Of a stretch of 7,473 bases of DNA, positions 1-6,389 are shown in pieces (the first letter of the stretch is position 1; each line of letters begins with the position of its first letter). The notes beneath the pieces were generated by a model. It ran no database searches. It saw nothing but the letters and a program-made list of their open reading frames with translations, and was not told the DNA's origin. Origin of the DNA: Geobacteraceae bacterium (GTDB lineage: Bacteria > Desulfobacterota > Desulfuromonadia > Desulfuromonadales > Geopsychrobacteraceae); NCBI GenBank assembly GCA_027064785.1, contig JAMOPE010000376.1, positions 1 to 7,473 on the forward strand. The letters run 5' to 3'. Both the position numbers and the translations under genes were made by a program.

Positions 1-1
1 T

Positions 2-151
2 CATGTGGAGCAGGCTGATGCCAGTGTTGATGCTGACACCAGTGTTGAAGCTGATGCCAATGTTGAAGCTGATGCCAATGTTGAAGCTGATGCCAATGTT
101 GAAGCTGATGCCAATGTTGAAGCTGACGCCAATGTTGAAGTAGACCGTTAA
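2..151 (+). CDS. 3' end of an unidentified protein with an acidic hexapeptide-repeat C-terminus (partial)
   Basis: Only the last 49 codons and the TAA stop (149-151) are in the window; the reading frame is open from base 2. The other two + frames are closed by stops in the repeat. The visible peptide starts HVEQ, continues as seven hexapeptides of the type A-D-A-N-V-E (two diverged, ADASVD and ADTSVE, then five ADANVE), and ends VDR. It is strongly acidic, has no Cys, aromatic or hydrophobic stretch, and is probably a disordered extension. A strong hairpin terminator begins 17 bases after the stop, which supports this as a true gene end. The folded part of the protein lies outside the window, so no function can be given. 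That it is translated is inferred from the open frame and the repeat length being a multiple of three. Confidence 0.75.
   Translation, partial: HVEQADASVDADTSVEADANVEADANVEADANVEADANVEADANVEVDR
14..139. repeat. 18-bp in-frame minisatellite, seven units
   Basis: Seven head-to-tail 18-bp units of consensus GCTGATGCCAATGTTGAA. Units 1 (14-31) and 2 (32-49) carry several substitutions. Units 3-6 (50-121) are identical. Unit 7 (122-139) differs by one base (GAC for GAT). Each unit encodes one hexapeptide, so gain or loss of units keeps the frame. Four identical copies in a row suggest recent expansion or homogenisation by slippage or unequal recombination. Confidence 0.95.
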
Positions 152-167
152 TTGTTTGAGAAGTTTT

Positions 168-213
168 AAAAAGCTGCCATTTTGTGGAAATTATCCCGGA
201 TGGCAGCTTTTTT
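168..213 (+). terminator. Rho-independent terminator of the left-edge gene
   Basis: The perfect inverted repeat AAAGCTGCCAT (170-180) and ATGGCAGCTTT (200-210) forms an 11-bp stem around a 19-nt loop. It is extended by A residues at 168-169 and a T run at 208-213. The A run on the 5' side means the structure could also act on minus-strand transcription, but no minus-strand gene is seen upstream of it. Confidence 0.85.
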
Positions 214-591
214 CTTTCACCTTTTTCACATTAAGCCAATTCTAAACTTTTTTGTCACTTTGTATTTCCACTGAAATAGATTGGCAATACTGATTCTGTG
301 ATTATCGCTGGGCACTTCTTATTGTAGATGACAAAAACAGTATTTGCCGTTTTGTATGTTATGAAGAAATTCTGGTATGCGGGGGAGACGAATGTTTCGA
401 GCCGCTCGCAGTTGAAATGTTCAAAATCTCTACAGAGTCATTTCGTGCTTTCATTCTTTACTCGAAATCCGCAATCTTGAATCACAACCTGACTTATCCG
501 GAAATGGGCTCCTCCCTCGATCTGATTATCGTCTGTTCCTTATTCTCCCTTTCTGCAAGACACTTTGTCTCGACATTTCTTTCCCTCTTTG
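214..591. other. Intergenic stretch without a recognisable gene
   Basis: About 380 bases of A+T-leaning sequence between the terminator and the cysK promoter. No open frame here has both a ribosome binding site and a protein I recognise. A 60-codon frame at 417-599 is rich in Ser, Phe and Leu, lacks a Shine-Dalgarno sequence and overlaps the -35 box of the cysK promoter. A 39-codon frame at 361-480 also lacks a ribosome site. The only start with a good ribosome site (GGGGGAG at 381-387, ATG at 392) encodes just seven residues, MFRAARS. The small inverted repeat AGACA-CTT-TGTCT (558-570) lies 21 bp upstream of the -35 box and could be a regulator site, but it is too short to weigh much. Confidence 0.5.
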
Positions 592-620
592 TTGACTGAG
601 ATGGTGGGTTAGCCTATATT
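592..620 (+). promoter_or_regulatory. Sigma70-type promoter of cysK
   Basis: TTGACT (592-597) and TATATT (615-620) are separated by 17 bp. Each differs from consensus by one base and the spacing is optimal. Transcription would start near 627, giving a leader of roughly 82 nt before the cysK ATG at 709. This is the best promoter match in the window. Confidence 0.75.
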
Positions 621-626
621 TTAATT

Positions 627-643
627 CACATATTGATTATGTG
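627..643 (+). promoter_or_regulatory. Inverted repeat at the predicted cysK transcription start
   Basis: CACATA (627-632), TTGAT, TATGTG (638-643) is a perfect 6-bp inverted repeat with a 5-bp centre, starting where transcription is predicted to begin. It could be an operator for a dimeric repressor or a 5'-terminal RNA hairpin. I do not recognise it as the site of a named regulator. Confidence 0.4.
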
Positions 644-666
644 GCTGAAAAAATATGAAACTTATA

Positions 667-684
667 TTTCAATGGGAATTGAAA
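667..684 (+). promoter_or_regulatory. Stem-loop in the cysK leader
   Basis: TTTCAAT (667-673) pairs perfectly with ATTGAAA (678-684) around a GGGA tetraloop. It ends 12 nt before the AGGAG ribosome site (697-701). A weaker A/T-only hairpin (AAATAT 651-656 with ATATTT 664-669) would use bases 667-669 and so compete with it. It is not followed by a T run, so it is not a terminator. A role in mRNA stability or translation control is possible but unproven. Confidence 0.4.
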
Positions 685-708
685 ATAACGCGACTCAGGA
701 GTTAACTC

Positions 709-1656
709 ATGGCGCAGATTTATGCTGATAATTCCCTTTCAATCGGGCATACCCCCCTTGTTAGGTTGAATCGGATCATTGTCCCGGGCGGGGCAAACGT
801 TTTTGGTAAGATTGAGGGACGCAACCCTGCTTATTCGGTAAAATGCCGAATTGGGGCGTCAATGATTGAAGATGCACTGCAGCGGGGAATACTTAAACCC
901 GGAATGGAGATTGTTGAGCCGACCAGTGGGAATACCGGCATTGCCCTCGCATTTGTTGCCGCGGCAAAAGGGATTCCAATCACCCTGACAATGCCAGAAA
1001 CGATGAGTGTTGAGCGGCGTAAAGTTCTGATGGCATTTGGTGCCAAACTGATTCTGACCCCTGGGGCCAAGGGAATGGCAGGTGCTATTGGTGCTGCAGA
1101 GGCGATGGTTGAAAAAGACCCCACCCATTTTGTGTTGTTACATCAGTTTAAAAATCCGGCGAATCCTGATATTCACTTTCGTACAACCGGCCCTGAAATC
1201 TGGGATGATACCGAAGGACAGATCGATGTCCTTGTCGCCGGTGTCGGGACCGGTGGAACAATTTCCGGAATTTCAAAATATATTAAACAGGCGAAGGGGA
1301 AGCCGATTCTGAGTGTGGCGGTTGAACCTGCTGCCAGTCCGGTGATCAGCCAGTATCTAGCGGGACAGATGTTGCAGCCGGGGCCGCATAAAATCCAGGG
1401 GATCGGGGCCGGGTTTATTCCCGAAACCCTCGATCTTGATATGGTTGATCGAGTCGAGCAGGTGAGCAATGAAGAAGCCTACGACTTTGCCCGGCGTCTG
1501 ACCTGTGAAGAGGGAATTATCTCCGGAATCTCATGTGGAGCCGCGACTGCTGCTGCTGCACGTCTTGCTGTTTTGCCTGAATTTGCAGGAAAGAATATTG
1601 TTGTCATCCTTCCCGATTCTGGTGAACGCTATTTGAGCGGGGATCTCTTTTCCTGA
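709..1656 (+). CDS. cysK: Cysteine synthase A (O-acetylserine sulfhydrylase, PLP enzyme)
   Basis: Makes L-cysteine from O-acetyl-L-serine and sulfide in the cytoplasm, the last step of sulfur assimilation. The 315-residue product has all the hallmarks of a fold-type II PLP enzyme: SVKCRIGA with the Schiff-base lysine at K45, the substrate loop PTSGNTG (71-77), the phosphate-binding GVGTGGT (178-184), [11 protein letters not shown] (228-238), and GISCGAA near 273, whose serine is expected to contact the pyridine nitrogen. N-terminus ([16 protein letters not shown]) and overall sequence follow the E. coli CysK type rather than CysM, which has SVKDR. It is a little shorter than E. coli CysK because it ends soon after SGERYLS. 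ATG at 709 is set by AGGAG (697-701), 7 nt away. It has its own promoter (592-620) and probably reads on into the GTPase gene 48 bp downstream. Confidence 0.96.
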   Translation: MAQIYADNSLSIGHTPLVRLNRIIVPGGANVFGKIEGRNPAYSVKCRIGASMIEDALQRGILKPGMEIVEPTSGNTGIALAFVAAAKGIPITLTMPETMSVERRKVLMAFGAKLILTPGAKGMAGAIGAAEAMVEKDPTHFVLLHQFKNPANPDIHFRTTGPEIWDDTEGQIDVLVAGVGTGGTISGISKYIKQAKGKPILSVAVEPAASPVISQYLAGQMLQPGPHKIQGIGAGFIPETLDLDMVDRVEQVSNEEAYDFARRLTCEEGIISGISCGAATAAAARLAVLPEFAGKNIVVILPDSGERYLSGDLFS

Positions 1657-1704
1657 TCTGTATCCTCTTAAATAAAAATCCTTTTTTGGTTGAAGGAATA
1701 AAAT

Positions 1705-3498
1705 ATGTATGAGCCGCTAAATGATGGAGCGACTCCAGAAATGTCGGAGTGCCGGAACGACCTGCTGGGTCTTCTGGATGATGTGAGAGAAGCCGTTTCT
1801 CTTCTGGGAGAAGATTATTCCGATCACCTCTGCGATTTCGAATCTCTGCGTGAACGCCTGACTGCCGGCCAGTTTCGACTTGCTGTTCTGGGGCAGTTTA
1901 AGCGTGGTAAAAGTACTCTCTTGAATGCTCTGCTGGGAACTCAGCTGCTGCCAACTGATATTTTGCCGGTCACTGCAATTCCGACCTTTATTGGCCACGG
2001 TGAGCAGGTTGCTGTTCAGGTGACTTTTGAGGGGGATGAAGCTTCTATTCATTTTGATTCCGCCACTGAGCAATCGTTGAGTGATTTTCTTAACGAATAT
2101 GTGACCGAAGCTGGAAATCCCAGGAATCAGCGTAGAGTTGCACGCGTTGAGATCAGTCATCCTTCTGAATTATTACAGCAGGGGGTGGTTCTGATTGATA
2201 CTCCCGGGATTGGTTCGACACACAAGCACAATACTGAGGTGGCGTATCAAATATTGCCCCAATGTGATGCGGCTCTCTTTCTGGTTTCTCCCGATCCGCC
2301 GATTACCGAAGTCGAGCTCACGTATCTCCAGGATATCCAACAGCGCTTGCCACGCACATTCTTTTTATTGAACAAAGTCGACTTTCTTGATGAGGCTGAA
2401 CGGATTGCATCCCTCCGGTTTCTGGCTGATCAACTGACTCCTCTGTGTGATGGCGTTCCTCAGGTGCTACCGATTTCAGCCCGTAAGGGACTTGATGCTC
2501 GGCAGAATGGTGATCAGCAGGGCTGGAGAGACAGCGGAATGCTGCAGGTTGAACAGAATCTGATCGATTTCTTTGCCCGGGAGAAACAGCAGATTCTCCA
2601 TGCTTCACTGAGCCGGAGGACTTGTGATCAACTTAACGGCACGATTATGCAGCTTAAGCTGTCGTTGAGTGCGTTGATGCTGCCGGAATCAGAGTTGAAA
2701 CTGCGGATTCAGCAGTTTCGCCAGTCTTTGCCCGCTATTGAGCGGGAAAAAGAGGCTGCAGCAGACGTTCTGAATGGCGATTTGAAGCGGATTGTCAAAC
2801 GCTTGAACAACGAGGTTGAGGCCCTGCGAAAGCGGGCAAAAGAGGTAATCCTCAGTCCGGTTGAAGACTATATCAAGACAATCTCCGACACAGAAGAACT
2901 GGAACGCCTGGTGCGTGAAAGTGTTGTCGAGGATGTCCCCATGTTCTTTACTCCGGTTATTCGTGAAATTACAGCAACAATTGAAGAAGAGGCGACGGAG
3001 CTTCTTGCTCTCCATCAACAACGAAGCAATCAGTTGATTGAGCAGGTGCGCAAGACGGCAGCAGAACTTTTTGATATTCCCTATCATGCACCATCAGCAG
3101 GTCGAAGTTATACAGCTTTCGAAGTGTCCGGTTGGAGTCATGATCTATTTATTTCCGATATGGACCCGTTGGGACAGCGGATTTCACGAAAGTTACTCAC
3201 CCGTAAGTTTCGCCATAAACGCACCGTCGCACGTTTACGTGCCGAAGTTCTTAAATTGGTGAATCAGAATGTTGAACAGATCGGCTGGGCTTTACGGCGC
3301 GGTCTTGATGAAAGTTTTCGTCAGTTTGGTGCTGAACTTTCCGAGCAACTTGACAAAACTATTGTCGCCAGTCGTAAAGCAATGGAAATTGCGCTGGAAA
3401 AGAGTGCCAGTCATTCTCAGCAAACAGCCGCGACCGAGGCTCGTTTGAAACAGACATTGAACACGCTTGAAGGGATTCTTGAAACCCTCGCTTGTTAA
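1705..3498 (+). CDS. Dynamin-family large GTPase (bacterial dynamin-like protein)
   Basis: A 597-residue protein with a complete dynamin-type GTPase domain in its first ~300 residues. Visible are P-loop GQFKRGKS (63-70), the switch-I threonine in PVTAIP (T90), DTPG (165-168), NKVD (223-226) and a G5-like SAR (258-260). The remainder is mostly helical and charged, with probable coiled coil at ~340-385 and ~555-595, as expected for stalk helices. The basic patch SRKLLTRKFRHKR (494-506) might contact lipid headgroups. I see no transmembrane helix or clearly hydrophobic membrane paddle, so any membrane binding would be peripheral. Family members remodel, fuse or repair membranes using GTP; the specific role here is unknown. 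The start is fixed by AAGGA (1693-1697), 7 nt before ATG. No terminator lies between it and cysK, so cotranscription is likely, but a functional link to cysteine synthesis is not implied. It appears as a single gene, not the tandem pair seen for some bacterial dynamins. Confidence 0.9.
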   Translation: MYEPLNDGATPEMSECRNDLLGLLDDVREAVSLLGEDYSDHLCDFESLRERLTAGQFRLAVLGQFKRGKSTLLNALLGTQLLPTDILPVTAIPTFIGHGEQVAVQVTFEGDEASIHFDSATEQSLSDFLNEYVTEAGNPRNQRRVARVEISHPSELLQQGVVLIDTPGIGSTHKHNTEVAYQILPQCDAALFLVSPDPPITEVELTYLQDIQQRLPRTFFLLNKVDFLDEAERIASLRFLADQLTPLCDGVPQVLPISARKGLDARQNGDQQGWRDSGMLQVEQNLIDFFAREKQQILHASLSRRTCDQLNGTIMQLKLSLSALMLPESELKLRIQQFRQSLPAIEREKEAAADVLNGDLKRIVKRLNNEVEALRKRAKEVILSPVEDYIKTISDTEELERLVRESVVEDVPMFFTPVIREITATIEEEATELLALHQQRSNQLIEQVRKTAAELFDIPYHAPSAGRSYTAFEVSGWSHDLFISDMDPLGQRISRKLLTRKFRHKRTVARLRAEVLKLVNQNVEQIGWALRRGLDESFRQFGAELSEQLDKTIVASRKAMEIALEKSASHSQQTAATEARLKQTLNTLEGILETLAC

Positions 3499-3512
3499 CC
3501 TCGTACTGATTG

Positions 3513-3553
3513 AAAAAAGGCCGGAATTCCAAGTGAAATTCCGACCTTTTTTT
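3513..3553. terminator. Bidirectional terminator shared by the GTPase gene and rne
   Basis: An A6 run and GGCCGGAATT (3513-3528) pair with AATTCCGACC and a T run (3537-3553) around an 8-nt loop (CCAAGTGA). The single imperfect pair, 3521 with 3544, is a C-A mismatch in the + transcript but a G-U wobble in the minus transcript. The hairpin is therefore slightly stronger for rne. It starts 14 bases after the + stop codon and 2 bases beyond the rne stop, insulating the two convergent genes. Confidence 0.9.
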
Positions 3554-3555
3554 AG

Positions 3556-6156
3556 TTATTCTGCAGTTGATTCAGGTTCAGCCGGTTTCTTTTTCGCTGG
3601 AGTCCGGCGAGTTCGCCGTTTCGGCTTTTCAGCGGGAGTGATCTCTTCCTGAGGTGCTGATTCTGTTTTGTCAGGAGTCTCCCCGGTTTTTTTCTTTGTT
3701 GTTCCGCGTGTCCGGCGTTTCGGCTTGTTTTCAGTTTCGAGCGTTGATTCGCTACCCTCAATTGTTTCCAGTGGTTTTTCCACCGGTTTTTTTGTTGTTC
3801 GCCGTTTGCGGGGCTGTGGTTTTTCCGGTTCAGGTGATTCCTGCTGGATGGTGTCACCTTCCGGGGTTGCCGGTTCCGCAGTTTTCTTTGTCGTTCGGCG
3901 GGGTCTCCGCTTAGGTTTTTCTTCTGTGCTTTTGCCGTCGGATGCTGGTGTCTCTTGCTCGTCAGCTTCTTTTTCTTCTGCTTTCTTTGGTGCCCTTCGC
4001 GTCCGGCGTTTTGGTTTCTCCGCAGGTTTTTCTTCTGCTATTGGCTCTGGAGATGTCCCTTCTGTCGCGACCTCTTGGGCTTTTGGTGTTTCTGTTGTCA
4101 TTTCTTCTTTTGCTGGAGCAGCTTTACGGGGACTTCGACGTGGTCTCCGCTTTGGTTTCTCTTCGCTGTTCACCGCTTCAGGTTGAACTGTCTCAGTTGG
4201 CTGTGGTGCTGTAGTCGTAGAGTCTGTACTGTCTACTTGCAGATCCGCTGCTGCTTTTTCTTCCACAACCTTCTTAGCCGGAGACCTGCGTCTCCCCCTT
4301 CTGCGGGGTTTCGGCTTGTCCTCAGTCGTCTCTTTTGTCTCATCAGCAGGCTGAACAGTCCCTTCAGTTGGAGCTTCTGCCGCTGATTGTTCCTCACTGA
4401 TTGGTTGCTGAACCTCAGGCTGGGATGAGTCGCTATCTACCGGGGCATCCTGTGGTTGTTGATCTGTCTGCTCCTGAGTCGCTGCTGCCGGTTTTTTCCG
4501 CCGTCTCCGCCGCCGCTTCTTGGTCTTCTCTGCCGGTTCTTCGTTGGTTTCCTGCTCGGCAGTTTCTACGACCTCACTCGCTTCTGTTTCAAGATCACCC
4601 TGTTGTGCTGCAGCCAGTGCCATTTCAATCTGATTATCGTGAGAGACCGGCATAATTTCACGGCTATTGTCCTGCTGCTTCTCCCGTTTGTGAAGTTCAA
4701 TCCTCATTTCTCCGGGGATCAAATCGCAACAGCCGATCAATGAAATTTGAAGGTTCAGCTGCCGTTCAAGTTCGGTAATTGTCGAACGTTTCTGATTGAG
4801 AAGGTGGTTGGCAACTTCAAGAGGAACACTTGCTTCAATATGACCGATCTGCCCCTTTGCTGCCGCAGTATGTGCCTGACGAAGGAAGGCGATCGCCTGT
4901 GCTTCAACACTTTTGACCTGACCGAGGCCCTTACAGTGAGGACACTCAAGGTAGGCGCCGACACTTAAAACCGGTTTCAGTCGCTGGCGGCTCATCTCCA
5001 TTAAACCAAACTGACTGATTCGCCCGACGGACACTTTCGCTTTATCGTCTTTCAGAGCTTTACGCAGTTCATGTTCGACTTCGCGGATATTTTTACGGTC
5101 ACGCATATCGATGAAATCGATGACAACCAGCCCGCCAAGGTCGCGCAGACGCAGTTGGCGTCCAACCTCAACAGCTGCTTCTATATTGGTTTTAAAAGCG
5201 GTTGCTTCAATGCCGCTTTCACCCGACATCTTCCCGGAGTTGACATCAACGGCGACCAGAGCTTCTGTCTGATCGATAACAATTGAGCCGCCGGAGGGGA
5301 GCTGTGCCTGGTTTTTGGAAAGACCTTCGATTTGCTCTTCGATCTGATAACGGGAGAAGATCGGCCGCCGTTCGCGGTGACGCTTGACCAGATGCTTCAG
5401 CTCCGGCATGACCAATGAGAAAAAGTCTTTGGTGTCCTGAAAAACCTTTGTATCGTCGACGAGAACTTCATCCATCTCGGTGCTGAAATAGTCACGAATA
5501 GAGCGAATTGCCAGATTCGATTCCTGATAGAGCTGTGCCGGGGCCTTAATCTGATCCTTGCGGGAGACAATCCCTTCGAACAGACGAACCAGATAATCGA
5601 AATCGCGCTTCAATTCCTCTTTATCTTTACCGATCCCAGCGGTGCGGACGATGTAACCCATCCGTTCCGGTAATTCGAGTTCAGCCATGGTCTTTTTCAG
5701 CTTGCGGCGCTCAGAATCAAGGCCGATTTTGCGTGAGACCCCTTTGGTAGTACTGTCGGGCATCAAGACCATGTAGCGTCCTGGGATCGAGAGGTGGGTC
5801 GTTAAAGCTGCCCCTTTATTGCCGCGCTCTTCTTTGACGATCTGGACAAGAATCTCCTGCCCACGCTGTAAAATTTCAGCAATGCGTGGTCGACGCTTTG
5901 AATCTTCCTGTTGTGCGGGGTAGAGTTTGGGGTGAATTTCCCCGATTTGGAGAAAACCGAGTTTTTCGGCTCCGTAATCGACAAAAGCGGCCTGCAGCCC
6001 GGTTTCGACTCGAACGACAACTGCCTTATAAATGTTGCCCTTGCTTTGTTCCTGTCCAGCGATCTCGATATCGAGTTCGCTGAGAATTCCATCAACAACG
6101 ATCGCAACCCGGTTTTCTTCCGGATGCGATGCATTGATCAGCATCTTCTTACTCAT
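3556..6156 (-). CDS. rne: Ribonuclease E (Rne/Rng family endoribonuclease) with a long arginine-rich tail
   Basis: Single-strand-specific endoribonuclease for mRNA decay and rRNA/tRNA processing. The 866-residue product starts MSKKMLINASHPEE, close to E. coli RNase E. An S1 RNA-binding domain (~residues 35-120, with NIYKAVVVRVETGLQAAFVDYG) is followed by EERGNKGAALTT and the 5'-monophosphate sensor pocket VRTAG (R171, T172). Catalytic D304 (AVDVNSG) and D347 (VIDFIDM) match E. coli D303 and D346. The Zn-link cysteines of CPHCKG (C405, C408) allow the usual tetramer. The core ends near residue 490. Residues ~490-866 are low complexity: acidic Pro/Glu/Thr spacers with eight Arg/Lys blocks, probably RNA binding or a degradosome scaffold. 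No membrane-targeting helix is obvious. The in-frame ATG at 6219 would add 21 unrelated residues and lacks support; the chosen start has AGAAAGG (6166-6172), 9 nt upstream. It is transcribed alone, with its own promoter and terminator. Confidence 0.95.
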   Translation of the reverse strand: MSKKMLINASHPEENRVAIVVDGILSELDIEIAGQEQSKGNIYKAVVVRVETGLQAAFVDYGAEKLGFLQIGEIHPKLYPAQQEDSKRRPRIAEILQRGQEILVQIVKEERGNKGAALTTHLSIPGRYMVLMPDSTTKGVSRKIGLDSERRKLKKTMAELELPERMGYIVRTAGIGKDKEELKRDFDYLVRLFEGIVSRKDQIKAPAQLYQESNLAIRSIRDYFSTEMDEVLVDDTKVFQDTKDFFSLVMPELKHLVKRHRERRPIFSRYQIEEQIEGLSKNQAQLPSGGSIVIDQTEALVAVDVNSGKMSGESGIEATAFKTNIEAAVEVGRQLRLRDLGGLVVIDFIDMRDRKNIREVEHELRKALKDDKAKVSVGRISQFGLMEMSRQRLKPVLSVGAYLECPHCKGLGQVKSVEAQAIAFLRQAHTAAAKGQIGHIEASVPLEVANHLLNQKRSTITELERQLNLQISLIGCCDLIPGEMRIELHKREKQQDNSREIMPVSHDNQIEMALAAAQQGDLETEASEVVETAEQETNEEPAEKTKKRRRRRRKKPAAATQEQTDQQPQDAPVDSDSSQPEVQQPISEEQSAAEAPTEGTVQPADETKETTEDKPKPRRRGRRRSPAKKVVEEKAAADLQVDSTDSTTTAPQPTETVQPEAVNSEEKPKRRPRRSPRKAAPAKEEMTTETPKAQEVATEGTSPEPIAEEKPAEKPKRRTRRAPKKAEEKEADEQETPASDGKSTEEKPKRRPRRTTKKTAEPATPEGDTIQQESPEPEKPQPRKRRTTKKPVEKPLETIEGSESTLETENKPKRRTRGTTKKKTGETPDKTESAPQEEITPAEKPKRRTRRTPAKKKPAEPESTAE
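3559..4020 (-). repeat. ~98-bp degenerate tandem repeat encoding the end of the RNase E tail
   Basis: In the 866-residue protein, blocks of the form E-K-P-K-R-R-x-R-R-x-x-K-K start at residues 713, 746, 778, 810 and 843, intervals of 33, 32, 32 and 33. Each block is followed by an acidic, Thr/Pro/Glu-rich spacer of diverged sequence. Three earlier basic blocks start near 543, 613 and 666, at wider intervals of 70, 53 and 47. The regular period suggests growth by duplication of a ~33-residue unit, with selection keeping only the basic core. The DNA copies are too diverged to be a young minisatellite. Confidence 0.75.
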
Positions 6157-6174
6157 GTTGTAAAACCTTTCTGT

Positions 6175-6192
6175 CCACGTTATTTCACGTGG
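6175..6192 (-). promoter_or_regulatory. Perfect hairpin next to the rne ribosome binding site
   Basis: On the minus strand CCACGT, loop GAAATA, ACGTGG form a 6-bp perfect stem. It ends 2 nt before the AGAAAGG ribosome site (6172-6166). Such closeness could modulate 30S access or provide a recognition site for the encoded nuclease. Confidence 0.5.
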
Positions 6193-6213
6193 CTCGTCCC
6201 GATTTCTTCTGGA

Positions 6214-6236
6214 GACCACTCCGCAGCTGCGGGGTC
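6214..6236 (-). promoter_or_regulatory. G+C-rich palindrome in the rne leader
   Basis: CCGCAGCTGCGG (6221-6232) is a perfect 12-bp palindrome. It is flanked by GACC and GGTC (6214-6217 and 6233-6236), which also pair, with a 3-nt bulge on one side (6218-6220). As RNA this gives a compact bulged hairpin; as DNA the 12-bp palindrome could also be a protein-binding site. The surrounding leader is much richer in A+T. Confidence 0.45.
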
Positions 6237-6276
6237 AATAAAAGAAAATTCGGGGATAAATGGGTGGTGAACGGAA

Positions 6277-6306
6277 ATCAATTCCCCCTTGAATCAATTC
6301 CCTTGA
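6277..6306. repeat. Two abutting direct repeats in the rne leader
   Basis: ATCAATTCCCCCTTGA (6277-6292) is followed directly by ATCAATTCCCTTGA (6293-6306). The copies are identical except for the length of the C run, 5 against 3. They lie downstream of the predicted rne start. They could be paired protein sites, RNA motifs (each exposes an AAGGG core in the rne transcript), or a chance small duplication. Confidence 0.6.
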
Positions 6307-6380
6307 AATTTTGTTCTATCGCTTATCAGCCTCAACGCAAATCGTTGCGGAGACACAGAAAAACCGTTAACGAACTTGGA

Positions 6381-6389
6381 AGTATAACA
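6381..6389 (-). promoter_or_regulatory. Extended -10 promoter of rne
   Basis: On the minus strand TGT followed by TATACT (TG at 6389-6388, hexamer 6386-6381) is an extended -10 element. No -35 hexamer is seen at the usual distance, which extended -10 promoters tolerate. The start would be near 6374, next to the 8-bp palindrome CGTTAACG (6365-6372). Confidence 0.4.

Larger units (their letters stand above)
6157..6374 (-). promoter_or_regulatory. Long structured 5' leader of rne
   Basis: If transcription starts near 6374, the rne leader is about 218 nt. In minus-strand order it holds a small hairpin (6349-6336, CGCAA/TTGCG with a CGAT loop), two abutting direct repeats (6306-6277), a G+C-rich palindrome (6236-6214) and a hairpin touching the ribosome site (6192-6175). 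No uninterrupted gene is visible in it on either strand. In E. coli, rne has a long leader whose hairpins let RNase E control its own mRNA. A similar arrangement here is inferred from position and structure only, not from sequence similarity. Confidence 0.45.

Noticed and set aside
14..139. CRISPR-like or CRISPR-remnant array
   Set aside because: Units are 18 bp, directly abutting without spacers, and in frame with a coding sequence, so this is a coding minisatellite.
311..330. Possible sigma54 promoter (GGGCAC-type element)
   Set aside because: The -12 GC element is missing at the required distance and no gene follows closely.
417..599. 60-codon open frame upstream of cysK
   Set aside because: No ribosome site, composition of random A/T-rich sequence, and it overlaps the -35 box of the good cysK promoter.
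1657..1704. Terminator between cysK and the dynamin gene
   Set aside because: The T run at about 1683-1687 has no adequate G+C stem before it; cotranscription is the simpler reading.
3668..4386. Overlapping + strand open frames of up to 172 codons opposite the rne tail
   Set aside because: They are Ser/Phe/Val/Arg-rich antisense shadows of the Lys/Arg/Glu/Pro-rich repeat tail; the minus-strand frame has catalytic motifs, a ribosome site and a terminator.
6157..6219. Upstream ATG extending rne by 21 residues
   Set aside because: The extra residues have no counterpart at the RNase E N-terminus, while the ATG at 6156 gives MSKKMLIN directly behind AGAAAGG.
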